A stretch of 64,000 bases of DNA. Origin: Opisthorchis felineus. Taxonomy: Eukaryota > Platyhelminthes > Trematoda > Opisthorchiida > Opisthorchiidae. Positions within the stretch are counted from its first letter, which is position 1, and every line of letters starts with the position of its first letter. Below, one piece after another: positions 1 through 15,200 of this stretch. Under the pieces are notes generated by a model. It had not been told where the DNA came from, did not search any database, and was given only the letters and a program-made list of their open reading frames with translations. The stretch lies in contig SJOL01002747.1 of NCBI GenBank assembly GCA_004794785.1, positions 24,647 to 88,646 on the forward strand, read 5' to 3'. The translations under genes were made by a program, and so were the position numbers.

Positions 1-229
1 CTCCGCCTGTCTGAAGTAGGCAGCTCGGGGATCAGAGTCGAAACTGGGACTGATTTCACCCACTCGGGGCAGCGGGTGCATTACAATCATTCCCGATTTC
101 TTGGCCAGCGTCATCAGCTCCGGAGTGACAACAAATTGTCCAGCAGCCATTGAATCAGTAGACTGAATTCGTTCTGCCTGCACACGAGTCATATACAACA
201 CGTCCGTGTCAGGTAGGGCTTCCTCCAAA
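1..229 (-). CDS. CAD: CAD exon 27 (partial at window edge): ATCase C-terminal part
   Basis: Residues about 2307-2383. It contains [32 protein letters not shown] block ([13 protein letters not shown]) and [11 protein letters not shown]. The frame ends exactly at base 1. The family ends about 14 residues later, so the stop codon should lie just outside the window. Confidence 0.97.
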
Positions 230-3200
230 CTGAAAGTGAAAAAATGAATCAAGTTTGAGACTTTGTTCGCTTGTTGTGTATGGACTATAATCATCTTAAA
301 CAAGGTGGCTGTTGAACATTCTGATCACACATGAGACTACCGATCCCAACGGTCAGCCAGATGATATTCCCCAGTACGTATGTAGGGATTGTGCTGAGGT
401 TGAGGTCTTTGTAGACGACCCACTTCGACGGGGTGAGTATAGTTTAGTGCCACCCAGTCTAGTTCACTTTTGACAGCCTCCAGTACCCTGAGTGTTGGTC
501 ACAAAACGCCCCTTTTTGATGAATGATTTTGGACTCAGAGTCATATGACTATTTGGTCTGACACCCCACTGATTTTTAGCAGGATTCTGGTGTTAAAAGG
601 CAGCGTTCGGCAATCTCATGTAGGCAAGATATTCTAAGATTTTTAAGACCGCATAGGTTATTGATCGAGTTGGCAGCAGGTGGGCATATAGGTGAGTGTG
701 CGCAGGGCACAGTTACTCCATTCGGAAATCACCAAAAGACGCTAATCTCTTCTAACCCGCCTCTCAAACATATATGTAAATACAGACATATCACAGTTCT
801 TTTCAACGAAGATTTCGTCCTGTAGGTAAAGCCAATCTATGGTGAAAAACTGAGATACACTGTACAGCTGTTTCATCCCTATTGGTAATCATCAGCAGTG
901 CGCATCTCGCGTAACTCCGGAGCGAATCAAACCCACGACCTCCCGGCCAGTAGTTGAACACTTAACCGTTCGGGCACGACCGGCTGACCATCGGTTTAAT
1001 TAAACTGCACTTCTACACGGTATAGGGTTGTTGAGGTTCCCGATATGGAACTTTGAGTGACGCGTAGGTTCGACAGTCCCAAATATCAAAAGGAAGAATT
1101 GGGTTCGAAATTCTACGGTACTATTTACACACGGGTAAGCAAATCTCAATTGTCCACGTTCGTAGCACAAGTCTGTCACTGACCGGCACAGTGCAGTATG
1201 AACGTCCGCACACCAAACAACGGCGAGCGGAATGTTGGCTCAGTAGTGAGGGTTGAAGTTGCCCCTTCCGACGACAGTCTTGGCGTTGCGATCACACCGA
1301 ACTCATGAGAAAACAAGTCGAGTCAGGCTAAGCAAACGGGACACGAACGCGCATGAGTAGGTAGGTCAGCTGCGCACATTCACACAAATTCACATGCTAA
1401 TACACAAGTGTCGGACGGAACGGCATTTGCGGCAACGTGAGTGGCCATCAAAAGTACATAGGCGGAGTAAGCGAAAGGATGGGAGGATTATTATGAGGTC
1501 GATTCAATAAGGGTCGCTACCTTTCACTAAAGGACTCCACATCATGTGGTGAGGTGTTAACTCGTGTTACGAATTCTCAGATGGAAGGTTCACTCACCGA
1601 GCTACTTACGGTATCACAGTTACCCATCGTTCGTACGACTTTAGTGAGATCTCCACTGGACACGATCAAGACAGCAGCAATCAAAACCACTACCGTAGGT
1701 AACTCACCTGGACATTTCCTCTTGAAGTATTCCTCGGGCTGCTACATATTGTTTCACCTCTTCCGGCATACGTAACTGTTCACAGTGTGTCACATAGCGT
1801 AGCCGAACATTGTACAAGCAAAGTAGGCGTGCCAAGCTATGGACCGTGCGTCCATTAGCCAGATCCCCGACCATAGTCACCGTCAGTCCATTTACAGTAC
1901 CAATTTCTTCACGGATCGTGAATACATCAAGCATTGCTTGTGTGGGGTGCTCGCCTACACCATCGCCTATGAGGTGAATGAGCAACGGAATGGAACGAAT
2001 GCGGGAAAATCTACTGACACTTAACAAACTGCAAGTAAACCAGTGAAGGCACGAACGGATTGGATCCGTGTGAACAAACCAACATTCCTTTCGCTATCCC
2101 AAGGTTACCACTGGTCATCACTTCGTTCGGAAAAACGTAGGTAGAGTGAATGAATTTGGACCTTGATTAGGCCTCTCAGCCTAACTTGGCGAACTGACCA
2201 AAACAATTACATCACGAAGCAATTATAGTCTAAAGCACGGGTGTCCAAACTTTCTTCATCCACCAATCGGATGAAACTAGAACCAAATTACAAAGTTAAA
2301 TTTTTTAACAACGATCTTCGGTCGACGGCGAACGCGTTCTGCTGGTCTCGTCAAATTCCTGTGATACGACCGATTCTCATCATTCGGGTGTCAATACTTA
2401 GCAACAATCAGTAGCCACATAAACATAAACTATTTCATCTGAAACCAAAAGCGCCAGTGTTATCTTTAGACATCTGGGTTCGTTGAAATGTGCCACTTGT
2501 GACCCCTACAACGTACCCCACTCTAGAGTGACCGTTTTCGACCGACATTATGGGAGTTCACACTGGAAGTTTTGAGTGTATCACAGCGGCGCATTCAACT
2601 TGCGAATCACTGTAAGTAACAAACACACCAGGAAGCACGCACATTCAGTTCCCATTTCAAGTTCAGTTTGGAGTTTGCACGGCCGCGATGAACTTTATCA
2701 GAAACGAAGCGTTCTATTGTGAAAAGGCAGAGAGAAGAACCAATGTTTTCAAGCAAAGCTGAGAACTTGCGGCGAATGAGTGCAGGAATTTGACCCGGTT
2801 CATCACGTTAACTACTTGTTCCTCAGATCGAACAGTTCCCACGGGACTAGGTAATGCGATATATTCCAAATGACAGTTATTTTGTTCTAGCACACCCTTC
2901 TTCACATCAGGCATATTTCTTTTACACCAGACTTATTTTTCCAATGATTTTCCCCAGATTCCTTTGCAGATGTTGTAGGCCAAGGATAGAGCCGGTGTCC
3001 GAATTCATGTAAGATAAATTAGAACCTAACTTTACGGGTAAAAACCGGAAAATAATGGTTTTTTAGTATTGCACAGATGTTTGCAAAAAAGGCTTTTACT
3101 TCGTACTAAAGAAGCTTGTTCATGATATACTGTAACGTTTCGACAGTGTACTTTCTCACTATGTCCCGGCCGCTAGCTCTCTTAGATAGCAAATTGCCCA

Positions 3201-6200
3201 TTCTACAAATAAACCCAAAGTGGTATAATGTTTCCTAGGCTTTCTTGTGAAGGGGTTCTTCTAGGACGCAGAATGATGCTTGGATCACAAACTTCCATCA
3301 AATTTTAAATAAGGCATCTGTCAGGGAGGTCGTATTCCTGAGAATAACCCCCAGAACGCCCGGAACCTACTGAGACCCTAAAACTCCACCAAAATCTCAT
3401 AGCCACAGAAGCAGACAGGCATTTCATAGAAACACGGTCGATGTTGATAAGTGTTCACTAAACGCCTATCAGAGAGCCTGGATGAATGTCAAAAAGTGCC
3501 CTTTAAATAGCGCGAGGTCGTTGTAACTTTTGCACTCGCTTGTTGCAGTAAAGCTATTGTGTTCCTTGTCGGCGAATCTTTTTTCCGGCACTAGGCACTG
3601 GAGCGGGGACAGCAGTCAGATAAAACAGCATCTGATGTCTCGCCTCACAACACCGGCGAAGGTTGCGCTTATTTGCTTCGGTTCTTTAACACAAAGCATC
3701 CGAGATGCAGACGGCCAGCGTTCAATCAGTCGACCTTCTAGCTCAACAGTCAACCGATCATCCATTCCGACTGTAAAACAAGCCATTTTCAATATTCATT
3801 TCCTTCTCTCACTTTTGAAACCTAAAATCCAGCCAGTTATGTTCGATGGGTGTCGTTTTCTACAGAAGAATGAATAAATAATTTCACTTCTTCTAACAGT
3901 AGGAGTAGTTGTTGTTTTGGAGACCCTTGGTATGAACTTGTTATGCATTAGTGGCTCAGAGAGTGCTAGGTAATTTACCAAAGGAGTATTATAGAGATGG
4001 GATAAGTGACAATTGCGGGGAAAAACAGTTTGAAAAGTCATAATGAAATACTACGCGGATTTAACTATTCTGGCGAAACCCGAACTCCAACTAGCGTCCT
4101 GCTGACAAAAATCGCGTTTGTTTTGGTATCTTTCTGACCGTTCACACGAGTATTCCTAGTCAATTATTAATTACGAATTCCAATAGCCTTGTTTATCTAG
4201 ATTTCAAAAATGCCGGAAGTCGGGTGTCTATCGGACCGAAAGAGAAAAAACTCAAACAATTCCTATTTTGTTGCTTCAAGGATGCTCTCACTCAGGTCAG
4301 TTTTGCTCTGTTCACCAGGATAAAGAGTTAACGACGCTTAAAGCTTGAAAGTAATAAGGAAACCGAGATGGCTTTCAGGTGCGAGCTCTCGACCGGGACT
4401 TCTGAGATTCGATGTTTCCTATGTAAGTTTCGGTGGCTTGGCAGTAATGCATAGAAAGGGCGCCACATCCAGAAATCCATTTTTTTCAACTACAAGATTA
4501 GTGTGGCTGCCAGAACATTCAGAGTTCCTAGGAAACTGACAATTTCACTGACAACCTCGGTTTGTGTGCCTTGGAAAGGGAATGCTGTGGTGACGGAACC
4601 CATTGGTGGTGCACGGTGAGGGTAGGGTTACACAGAAGACAAAGTGCAGTTTCGTGGGTTTAGCACTTTTGACTGCATTGTCAACGGTGAGAAGATGAAA
4701 ATGGTAGTTGGAAATAGCTAGGAACACGGATACCGCAGTAGTGTGTAATGTGTAGTGTAAATGTTTGGGATTTTCGTCTGAAAATGAATACTGAAATGCT
4801 TCTACCTCTAATAAATAGTACAGTAACTTACTCGTTACTGTGATTCGAATGTACAATGAATACGGAACAGAAACTTTTAAAAGTGACACTCTTGCGTTTT
4901 TGAATAGGCTGAAAACGCATCCATAAACACCCAGCCAATAATATTGACATGCATTGACTTTTCGATGCAAACATGCTCTCAACGCACTCTGAAATATTGC
5001 GTAAGGGCTAATAGCCGTGAATCCCACTGAAATAAATTCAGTTAGCTTTTGTTCGATTACGGCTGTCATTCGTGATGAAGCTATTCTAGACCATGGAGTT
5101 CCATAAAGAACGCATGACATTTGGTCAAGGCGGATCGGCTGTCCCATAGTAGAGATCCTGGCTGAAAGGCACTCGTTAAGGGTGACACCAGTTTGACACA
5201 GTACCTGTGATATCGGCAGAGTAATAATCACTAGGCAGCTGAAGATTTGAAAAATACCAATATCAGGCATGAATTGGTGTGCTCTGCGGATATTCAGCCT
5301 TTGTTCACCAACGTCCACCCTGGCTGTATGGACATTCTATGTGACTTCATTAGTTAGGCTAATGTGGACATCCTCATTCCGATGGCGATCTTCGAAAGTC
5401 CACTACATTACTATTTGCTTAAAAAGATAATCGTTCACCTGTAACATCCTTTCAGTGCCTAGCTACCAAGCCAACGGAAGGAGGCACGAGGGCTGGGATA
5501 CTGTCAGGTTGCCCAAGCCTAGACAGGGGAAGTCGAGAGGCAGAGGTCGGGTTCGAACCACAGACCTTATGGTCAGTAAATTCACGCTCTAACCACTGAG
5601 CCATCTCGCCCCTACTATTTGCTTACCTACTTACTTTGCATGGGGGGACGTCAGTTTCAAGTTTTAAAATTTGCCTTATTCGCAAATCGATTGCCTGGAT
5701 ACGGGCCGGTCCATCAGGCATGATTCTAGAAAATATCATCATGGTCATGATCGAAAGATGGTGGAGTGACTTTATCATAAAGCTAACCTATTGTAAGCAA
5801 AAAATTAAGGTCCAACTGGTCATTGCGAAGGACAAGGTATTGCACTGGCATGGAGCTTGTTCAGCGTCTCGATAGTACACACTCAGATCTCGCCGTAGCA
5901 CAAGTGGAGGACGTACTCGCTGCACGATGACTCGATGAAGCAGTCAAATCGTGTGATGTCTAAATGGTCGGGTTAGCATGTGTATTCTTCCGATTCCAAA
6001 ACCCTAACACAACGTAGTGCAAAACTGTCATTCGTGTGAACGCCGCATTTGCACATCAGATTGTGGCTGAGATGAGCTAGGACTTATCGCAAACAATGAT
6101 AAAAGATGGATACCCTCTATGATTCACCAAACAACAAAGTGGACGAAGATCTCCTAACAGTGGTACGGTATATAAAAAGTCTGTCTGTATAGGAACTCTC

Positions 6201-9200
6201 CACAAATGGGATAAGCAAGCGCCAGAGGCCGAACAACGCTGCAGAGGTTTGAGGTCTCAATCGCTACATTCCGACAGGAGAGATAAACCGACTGCGACTA
6301 GATCCCACCATGTATACACGTTACCACGGAGCAATTTGTAGCAGTCATAGTTCGGAGCCCGAGACATTTGGTAGATCGTCAGCCACTACATCCGATCGAA
6401 AGACATCTTTCACCAGGTTGATCTGAACTAAGCTTCTACGATACTATTTATTCATCAGAACTAACGCGTTCTGAAGTTTGCTGAGCCCAAGGCAATCAAC
6501 CGACTAACGCCTTCCTTGTGAGCCAGAAATAAACGCAAACCAAAACTAGACTGCCCTTTGGCACGACGTTCTTAACAATTTAGCTCATGAGCGATCGACC
6601 AGCCTGTATCCCGTCAATATCTCCTGCGTGTGGTACAAACGGTACAGAAATCTGGTCGCCGGTTACTGGTAATTTTGTCAAGTCATGATCACTCCTGGAG
6701 CTAACTTCCTCTCCCTATACTACACTCCTTTCTATGTCGCTCACCTGCGTTGATGATAGGCCTGTTCAGGACAGAGTTAGCGGCCAGTTGGACCTCCCCT
6801 TTGCCAGGATGCCGTATGACAAGACAGTCACAGTAAGAGGCCAGGATTCGCAGCGTGTCCGACAATGTCTCTCCCTTGCTGAGTGAGCTGACAGATTCGT
6901 TAAAATGAATCACCGAGCCACCAAGGCGTTGCATTGCCACCGAAAACGAGTTGGCAGTTCTTGTGCTAGGTTCGAAGAATAGACAGGCCATTACCTGTTA
7001 ACGCGGGGAGGGAGAAATAACGTGATGGGCTCTTCAATGTACATAACAAAGTCGACCCAGTAATTTATAAATGCGAAGCAACTGACAGACGACATGTATC
7101 ACTGTGACACCTCCGGTTTGATGGTGATAATGCGAACCGGAGATACTAGGCTTATTGGTGTACGGCGAGGCATCCTAGAAGGATGCAGAGAAAGACGGAA
7201 CCAATAACATCCCTTGCACAACTGAGTTCACACTATTTCCGAAAACCGGATATATTGAAAAGAGTTTCACTCCTAGTGAAGTATGACAGCAAAAAAATAT
7301 TCTTGACGGTGACGAAGATTCGGACTCTGATCATCTGAAAGCATTCTGTTGCTGACCCAGCCTATGCCAGACTCCTTATCAGTCGTCGCCCATCTCACGT
7401 GCACGGTAGCTTCCTCCTAACACAGGAAGTCCATTGTTCAAGGGATCCGTGTATATGATAAACGGCAGAAGCATTAAAAACGGATTTAATGATTTCTCAA
7501 GTAAACACACACAGAGAGAGTTGATTTATAAAGATGTGACTGGTTAGTTTCCAGACTAAACTGGATTTGTTGTAGGTGGTTGCGGGATTGGTGGAATTCA
7601 AATTCACGCCACTCTCCATTGAAAAAGTCTCCCTGTCGTCCTGGCTTAGTTATTCCGGCGAGTCCACACCGAAGGGAGTAAGCAATGGACTCGAGTTTCG
7701 CTCTTATTAGAGCTAATCCGCAATGCATATCCTCGGCTGTGCCGTGATTTGAACTCCGGACATGCGAGATAAATGTGTTACCACTACTTTACCAGAATAT
7801 GTTAGGCGCACTTGAACTATCATGTCTGAACAGGCGAACGTGTTCACGGTTGACGGATATGAATGGTTTGTCCAACGTCTCGAACGGCGATCCAGTAAGT
7901 ATCCTGATTGTATTTCCATTGGGTTCTGTGAAAACTCTGTCATGCAGTCATATGTCTTCTGAAAACATGATGGCTTCAATAGGTATCGGAGATGGCCATT
8001 GGAGAACTTATCCCGCCTTTCAGAACAAGACCTCTGACGTTAGTGTCGTTTGAAAGAGCGGGCTAAATTGTGTGTGTTGTAGGCTTCACCAGGTACGATA
8101 TACGGATAAATGAAATGCAGCCGTTTTCTCAGTAACCTGCTATGTCCGTGGACACAACATTCACTCGACCGCAGATGTTGCAATGGAATTGAGGTACCTC
8201 AGCAGAACATCTGATGTCTGCGAAACCCATGTATCCCATTTCGCGGCTTTACGCCACCGTCTTCCAATGAAGAAATGCGCTAGAAACAGCGGTGTTTCTG
8301 GTATGGGATTTGACATTTGCCCTCGTGTGTTCCGACCACAGTTGTACCCTGCCAAGGCCCATTTTTCAGAACGTTCAAGATTTCATTCTCCATAAGCAGC
8401 TGCTTTGCATCATCTCGTATTGATGAACCACTGAGTCCATTCGGATAGCCTTTTTGTTTTCCGCAACCCTTCACGTAAGTAGCGATTGGAGAGAGCTGAG
8501 AATGGTGACAATTCCTTCCATCAATATGGTCATTGTCCATTATTTCAGTTAGTCGGTTTTACCTCGTTGCAAAATAGCCTGATAAGCGAACGTTCAAAAC
8601 TCAGAAGAAAGTGCGAATCGAGCGACAGGCAGTTGTCTCCGTATGATAAGCTTTTGAGACAAATTCTGCCTGCAAAGGTGCAAGCATGTAGGTACGGATT
8701 CGGTATTTCGGTTCATCTGACGGCCACGGAAACGAGCCCTGCTGTAATCGTCCGAAAACACCGGTCTTCAAGCAAAGCAGATCAACTGAAAGCGTAATTA
8801 CTGTTAAGCCGGTGTTTTTTATCTGTACAGTGTATCCCTACATGGGACACCTCAAGTCGTTTACGATTAAGAATGAATGGCAGGGAGAATAAGGTATGCA
8901 AATTCATCACTTAGGAACGTATGTTCTCAAGGCATTACGCTGCCGCCAAGGCAAACTCCTTAAGCGTCTGGACAGAGGGGATTATAGTGATTATGGATGA
9001 AGATGACTGTCATGATGAGATGTCCTCAATCCTGAATGACCAAACTAAATTCAGAAGATGCCTATTCGACACAGTCAAAACCAGTCAGACAGGACAAGAA
9101 GCTTAACATCTTGAGGCTAATGAACGATGCCGGCACCATTCGATAACATCAAACACCTGGGATCTGTTATTCCGAGACTCTGTGGACTACATACAATCCA

Positions 9201-12200
9201 CAAACCAGATCGTCTGCTTAGACCGACCCTTAATGTGTTCAGATTCCCACACGGCTAAATGTCCAGCGGAAATTCTTGAATCGGTTCACCGTAGGACTTA
9301 CCAATACACCCTCTGAGACAAGTTTACATTCGTAGACGCGATAAAAAAAAAGTTATGTGAACAAGGAGCACATCCGACGCATCTTCCTTTTTCACTGAGG
9401 TCCCACCCACAGAAATCACCTGCTACTTTTGTGATCACATAACAGAAGATAATATAGGCTTGAATACTCCCACTAATCATCCAGACAAATTATTATTTAG
9501 ATGCTCGCTTGATGTGCAACTTCAGTTCAACGAAAGGCTGTACCAACAAGGTGACGGTGTCGCAATGGGTTCTCACTAGGCCTACTCGTCGCTGATGTTT
9601 TCGTAGGACGCCTTGAGAACTATTAACTCTACTTAAGTACAGAAAAGATGAACTTCTACAAGCGATAGATGATGTATTCGTAATTGTAGACAAATCCTCA
9701 AACACATCCGACCATTCAGTTTACACCCGGAGAGGAAAATAACGGTTCTCTCCACTTCATGAATGTACGTCGTCTAACGGTAACTGAGCGCTTGAATAAA
9801 CGTTTGTTTACCGGAAACCGACTTGGACATGACAATACATTGCCTTCGACAGCATCACCGCACTAAAATTTGGTCCAAAAGCGAAATTCAGTCACTAGTT
9901 AGCATGCCTTGTAAAAATGACCAACCGGACAGGTTCATCTCAAAACATATGGATGCTACAACCAAGAAAATCAGACCGGTTATATCCGAAGGGAAATCTA
10001 CCTTCACCAGTCTTCCTTTCAAGGGGGATCTAGGACGGACAATCTGACCCGCGTTTACATCACACACTTCGGCAAAAACTTTCCGGTCCTTCACAACTAC
10101 TCAACTGATGTCCCCAAATCTCAAAGACGAGCTGCCGGTTCACGTTGTCGATGTGTCGAAATATAGGTAGCTCGGGTGTGTTTACTGTTGGCTGATCAGA
10201 TGGGGATTGGCAATTGCCAAGCTCGGCGAACAGATCAACTAGCATCTAATCAACCAACAGTGGGTTCATGTTGTTGTACGGCAGAATACATGAAGCGCAC
10301 GATACGGTAATTACTCAAAAGAGTAAAGGAGCACAACTCATTTCGCCAGACTGTCGCATCGAAGAGGTCTATGACTAGCGCAGTGGTCGCTCCATTGGCT
10401 GATACGAGTTACGTGATTTATCATAACATCGCTTTTCGAATACCCTACCAAGCACCTATACTCCCATCGTCTGGACACAGTTCAGGCAATTTCGATTCGT
10501 TTACCTGATCTGAGTCAGTGTTCTCAAAAAGCGTGCGCTACGCGCATCGAGTGTTTTATGGACCGCTCACGTGACTGCTGGTCAATTTGGCCAATCGATC
10601 GTGATGTAAACAGTTTTCACACTTTCACCCGCAGAATCCGCTTTATCCTGGTTTTACGTGTATGGACAGCTCGGTTGTTAGTAGTTTTTTGTAGTTCCTC
10701 GATCTGTATTGACCAGAAGAAGAGATGAAGAAAAAAACGAATGTCCGAGAGCTTGTGTTCTGAAAACCTGTCCCCTTGAGATGGGTTTCTCGCCCCTGTG
10801 AGACCATTTTTTCAACAAGGGAACTCTGGCTCTCAAATCTCACCTCAGACATCCGAATTCGTTAAGTCAGTGCGACTCCAATTTACACGAATGAACTGGA
10901 TTGGTGTTTTACAAGCTGATATATACTCAGATCATACAGATGGGGAAGATACGGTTAGTTACCTTTCCACGACAAATATCATCCAAAGGTTTATTCTTTA
11001 ACACAGCCTGACGGAAGCTATGTGCCAAATTGAATAACCGATGAAGGGCGTTTTTTGGAAATCCTTCACATGAGAGCAAGTGATGTCCCGATATGCCTTC
11101 GATCCAAGACGACACGTTTACCGAAGCCGGAGCACCCGGGGTGGGAGGCACGCTAGGTCCAAAGCTGCGCACATCCACTAGTGCACCGGGACCACCGATG
11201 GAAACAAAGTCGTCCTAGAGAAAAAGGTAGACATGCAAGGAAAACTTTTTTCTGTTATTTGATGCACTCAACGGTGTGGGATAGGGTAACATTCTCAACT
11301 AGAAATTATGTGAGCTTGATCAGGTGCATCATATTGTTAAATCGAATTAGAAGGACCTACTGAGCTAACAGCAAATCTCCGCTAGCCTGTTGATATTGGA
11401 GTTCAGCGACTACATAAGCGGCATGAAATAGGAACGCGTACAAAATTTCATAGTTCCACAAACTGTAACCACGAGAGGATTTTGGAGTACCGTACTGTAC
11501 CACAAATGATTTGTATATAAAACAAGTACAAGATAAAAACAAGCCTTTCAGCAACTCCTAGAATACAAAAATAAATCAGGTTAACCACGCTTAGATCAAG
11601 AATAATCTCGAAACTGCAGTAAAACGAAGAAATAAATACGATTATATACCTGCACTCGTTCGCTGTACGATTCGAATCTTGTTCGAGGGATTGGACTGAC
11701 AGGCGATGGGATCATGGCGTGCTCAACTGCCTCCACTCGGGGTAGTTCCTGAAGAACTGCTTTGGAAGCGATCACAGTTGTCATTTGACTGGCCAGATTA
11801 ATTCCGAAACCAGGTTTGACCAGTACTGTCCAAACAGAAATGCAAAATCAGGGGTTAACGACAGCCAAAGCCGACAGTATAAATAAACATGAAAATAAAA
11901 AGTAGGTGATGTGGTAGTGTATTTGTATAGCCTTCTTGTTGAAAGAACTAACAGGCATGGTAATGGAATGAGACTGTAGAATGAAACGAATATCGGATAC
12001 AGTTGCAGACGGAACAAGATAACGACTACTAAGCAAGACATTATGAGGACGAAACAGTTAACAAGGGCAGCAGAAGCCTAGAATGTGCGCAGGCCCATAA
12101 GGAACTTAGGCTGTGGAAATTATGGTTACCCCATACCCTCCCCAGAGCTAACGGCACTTTACATTGCCCATATTTTTTGATATCATCATAGCCTACGGGA

Positions 12201-15200
12201 GTTAACCTCAGGCTTCCATATAGATGCCAAAGCCTTACCTGAGACGGGTGATCATCTAAAGCCTATACGTTTCAGAAGCTCGATGGAAGTTTGTGATTAA
12301 GTAAATCTCATTCACGACAAATACACTCATTTGCATATCAACTGAATTTTCACGGTAGACTCACCTGAAACCCAGCGGAATCTCTCGCTTATGATGTTCT
12401 TAAGCAACTGAATGTGTTGCACAGGGCAACCTCATGTTTCAGTTGATACGACTTTCGAGATATCGCGATACACTACTCACAAGGTTGCATCAAGCCGAAC
12501 TCAGGAACTGGTAATCGCCAGTAACCTTCATAAGGCAACTACTGTTTCGCACATCATGAGATGGTTCACATGGGCAATATCAATTTAAGACGAACTGGGT
12601 ATAAAATGTGAAATGGCATGGTCACTCTACCTCCCTTTCGTCCGCTGCGAAGGGACACCGGTCACGTGAGCAGCTGGCCACGTCATCAACCCAACACATG
12701 CGGTTAACGTGCGATCAACGCCCATGAGTAGGCTCGGCGTTTGCTGTCTAACATCGGTCATTGTTGTTTGATGTCTTAGACCAAGTGGCTAAATCTCAGG
12801 GCAATTAGGAAGCTGGATCAGGGGTCAGAGAAACTACCTCACTGAATGTGAACGACCTACGATATCTGATACTGGGTGTTGTCAAGATTTTCCGACAGAG
12901 GTCAATCGCCCAAGGTCAATCGCCCACTAAACCACCACGTTGATCCTTTAAACCAAATGGTAACTAAAAAGTAGTGCTTGATCGAGGAATGGTTTCGTCG
13001 AGTGATTCAATTGATGAGCGCTTGGTCAGAACAGCCATGTATACCCCCGCAGGACGTAACTTGGACGATTTATTTCACCATAAAAAGGCGAAAGGTGTAG
13101 ATTCATAGCAACAATTCATTGCTGACCCGAAGGGATGACAAACAACTGTAGCAGTACAGAAGCGATTAAGGGCACATTACAGGCGTGCGTGTGCAGCTGG
13201 ACTTAAATAAGGGCATTTTTCTTGGACGCTATTTCCGATAGGGCGACAGTACTAATAACACTGACGAAAATCGCTCAGTTTACTAACAATTTCACTTTAT
13301 TTGCGGTTCACCCAACAGAAATAAAAAATAATCTTAGATTACACTGCGTAGGTACCCGGAGTCACGCTTAGATTGTCTTTAAGTGGCGGAGTGTCAACCT
13401 AGTCAAAATATACTGAGCGAAAAGCGATTCAAGTCATCTCATTGCTACTCAATACGTCAGCTAACTTACAAACTAAAGTCATCAAATTTGGAATGTGGAT
13501 GTCTCAACCAATTAAACACCTTGTTCCACATCAAGTATTCTGACAGGAAACAGCAGGCAAGGGATATGCGAGTAGCTGGTGGAAATTACTGATAAAGGCC
13601 AGCACCTAACTCGTTTTGATAACGCAATCCCACAAATGAATCCCATGGAATTATTGACATTCACCTAACTGACGGCAAAAGTTCCACACCTCGCGAATAA
13701 CACGTGGGTGAAAATATCAACCAGATATAGTTCGGAGGAGTTTAATGGATAAATCCTTCGTCTCAGCCCAAGGACGGTACGCGGTTTGCAGCTGTCCAAT
13801 TTTAACCAAAGACCAATATCGACCCATGTACAGCGAACCACAAACCTGTCCGTATACGGATGAACGGAAGATTGCCAAGAAACCGGAGGTGCTAACAGGC
13901 GTTGTTTCCAAGTCTTTGTGCACGCCTCATAGGAAGAAGTGAGGTAGCGGGCACTAGAGAGATGCTACACATTGCGTCTAGCCGAATGACGAGTTAAAAC
14001 ATAAACTGAGTTCAGAAAAGTTGTGGCACCACTTCACACACTTGAAATTCAAAAAGATGAACTCAGATGTGAACTAATCACATTCACGACAGGATGAAAC
14101 AGAGTCAAAGAGAACAAAATTGGCATCGTGAACGGGAGAATAACAAGTTCAGTGATGATAAGCACAATTTGGATGATTCAAATGGAGCAGACAGCTAATC
14201 GATAAGGGCAACAAGTACACAAGAAACGACGTAACCCTGCAGTTTGAGGTGGTTGGGGTAGAAAATCCCTGCTGAAGGGAAACTCAGAAAACGGAAGGTG
14301 GCTGTGTACAATGACGAGCTCGACAACATCCTGTACATCCGCCATCAGCATCATTAACAGCAACACCAGATGAGAACGGGGGGCGAGATGGCTCAGTGGT
14401 CAGAGTGCGAATTTACTGACCGGAAGGTCCGTGGTTCGAACCCAACCTCTGCCTCTCGACTTCTCCCGTCTAGGCTTGGGCAACCTGGCAGTATCCCAGC
14501 CCCCGTGCTTCCTTCGGGTGGCATGGCAGCTAGGCACCGAAAGGGTGCTACAGCTACGATTATCCATTATTATCTAGATGAGAACGCTGGTGCTTCATTG
14601 CCCTGCAATCACGCGACCGAGAGAGGGCTGGCCTACCACAAACATCTGAGGTGCCCACACCTCCAACACTCAATCGGACAATTTGCATAGAAACTGACAA
14701 CAAGAACGCCACTGTCAGTTAGCCGCCATATCATTGTCTCTAGCCAAGCACAGGGAGGGTTAGGTGGACCCCATCCTAAAAGGCGGAGAGCAGTAACAAC
14801 GCTCAAACATTTGGTAACATCCTTCATTGCCTTCTGTCATGTCAAATTCTGCCCAACTCTGGGTATCCGCCGCTCCGAATTGGACACGAGAAACGGCGCC
14901 GGTCTCGGCAAGTGTTAACCCAGCATGCGTAGGACATAGCCCAGCCATCTTAGCTTGCAGTGTTAGATGCATTATTTGAGTGAAGTACCGCATGCCCTAC
15001 CGAAGATCCGTTTCCTCATCACCGTATTCCTAATTCATTGGCTCCAACCAATTCCAGTTACAGATCTAGGACATCGGTGACCAAAGGTCTGAAGATGTCG
15101 CACTGCCTCCACCCGATGTGATCAAATCCTGCAGCTGCACAACAATACAACCGGTACTGTAGTCTGATGCACAGGTCCTTTGATATCCAGCGATAAGGCT

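Larger units (their letters stand above)
1967..6744 (-). other. CAD intron 25 (4.8 kb)
   Basis: Holds a full SINE copy (5,450-5,611), a decayed SINE (4,359-4,470) and an unexplained 257-codon open frame (4,545-5,318). The rest has no recognised feature. Confidence 0.6.

Noticed and set aside
14381..14460. Possible functional tRNA gene
   Set aside because: A and B boxes are present but the same sequence continues into a conserved non-tRNA body at several loci, which marks it as a SINE head.
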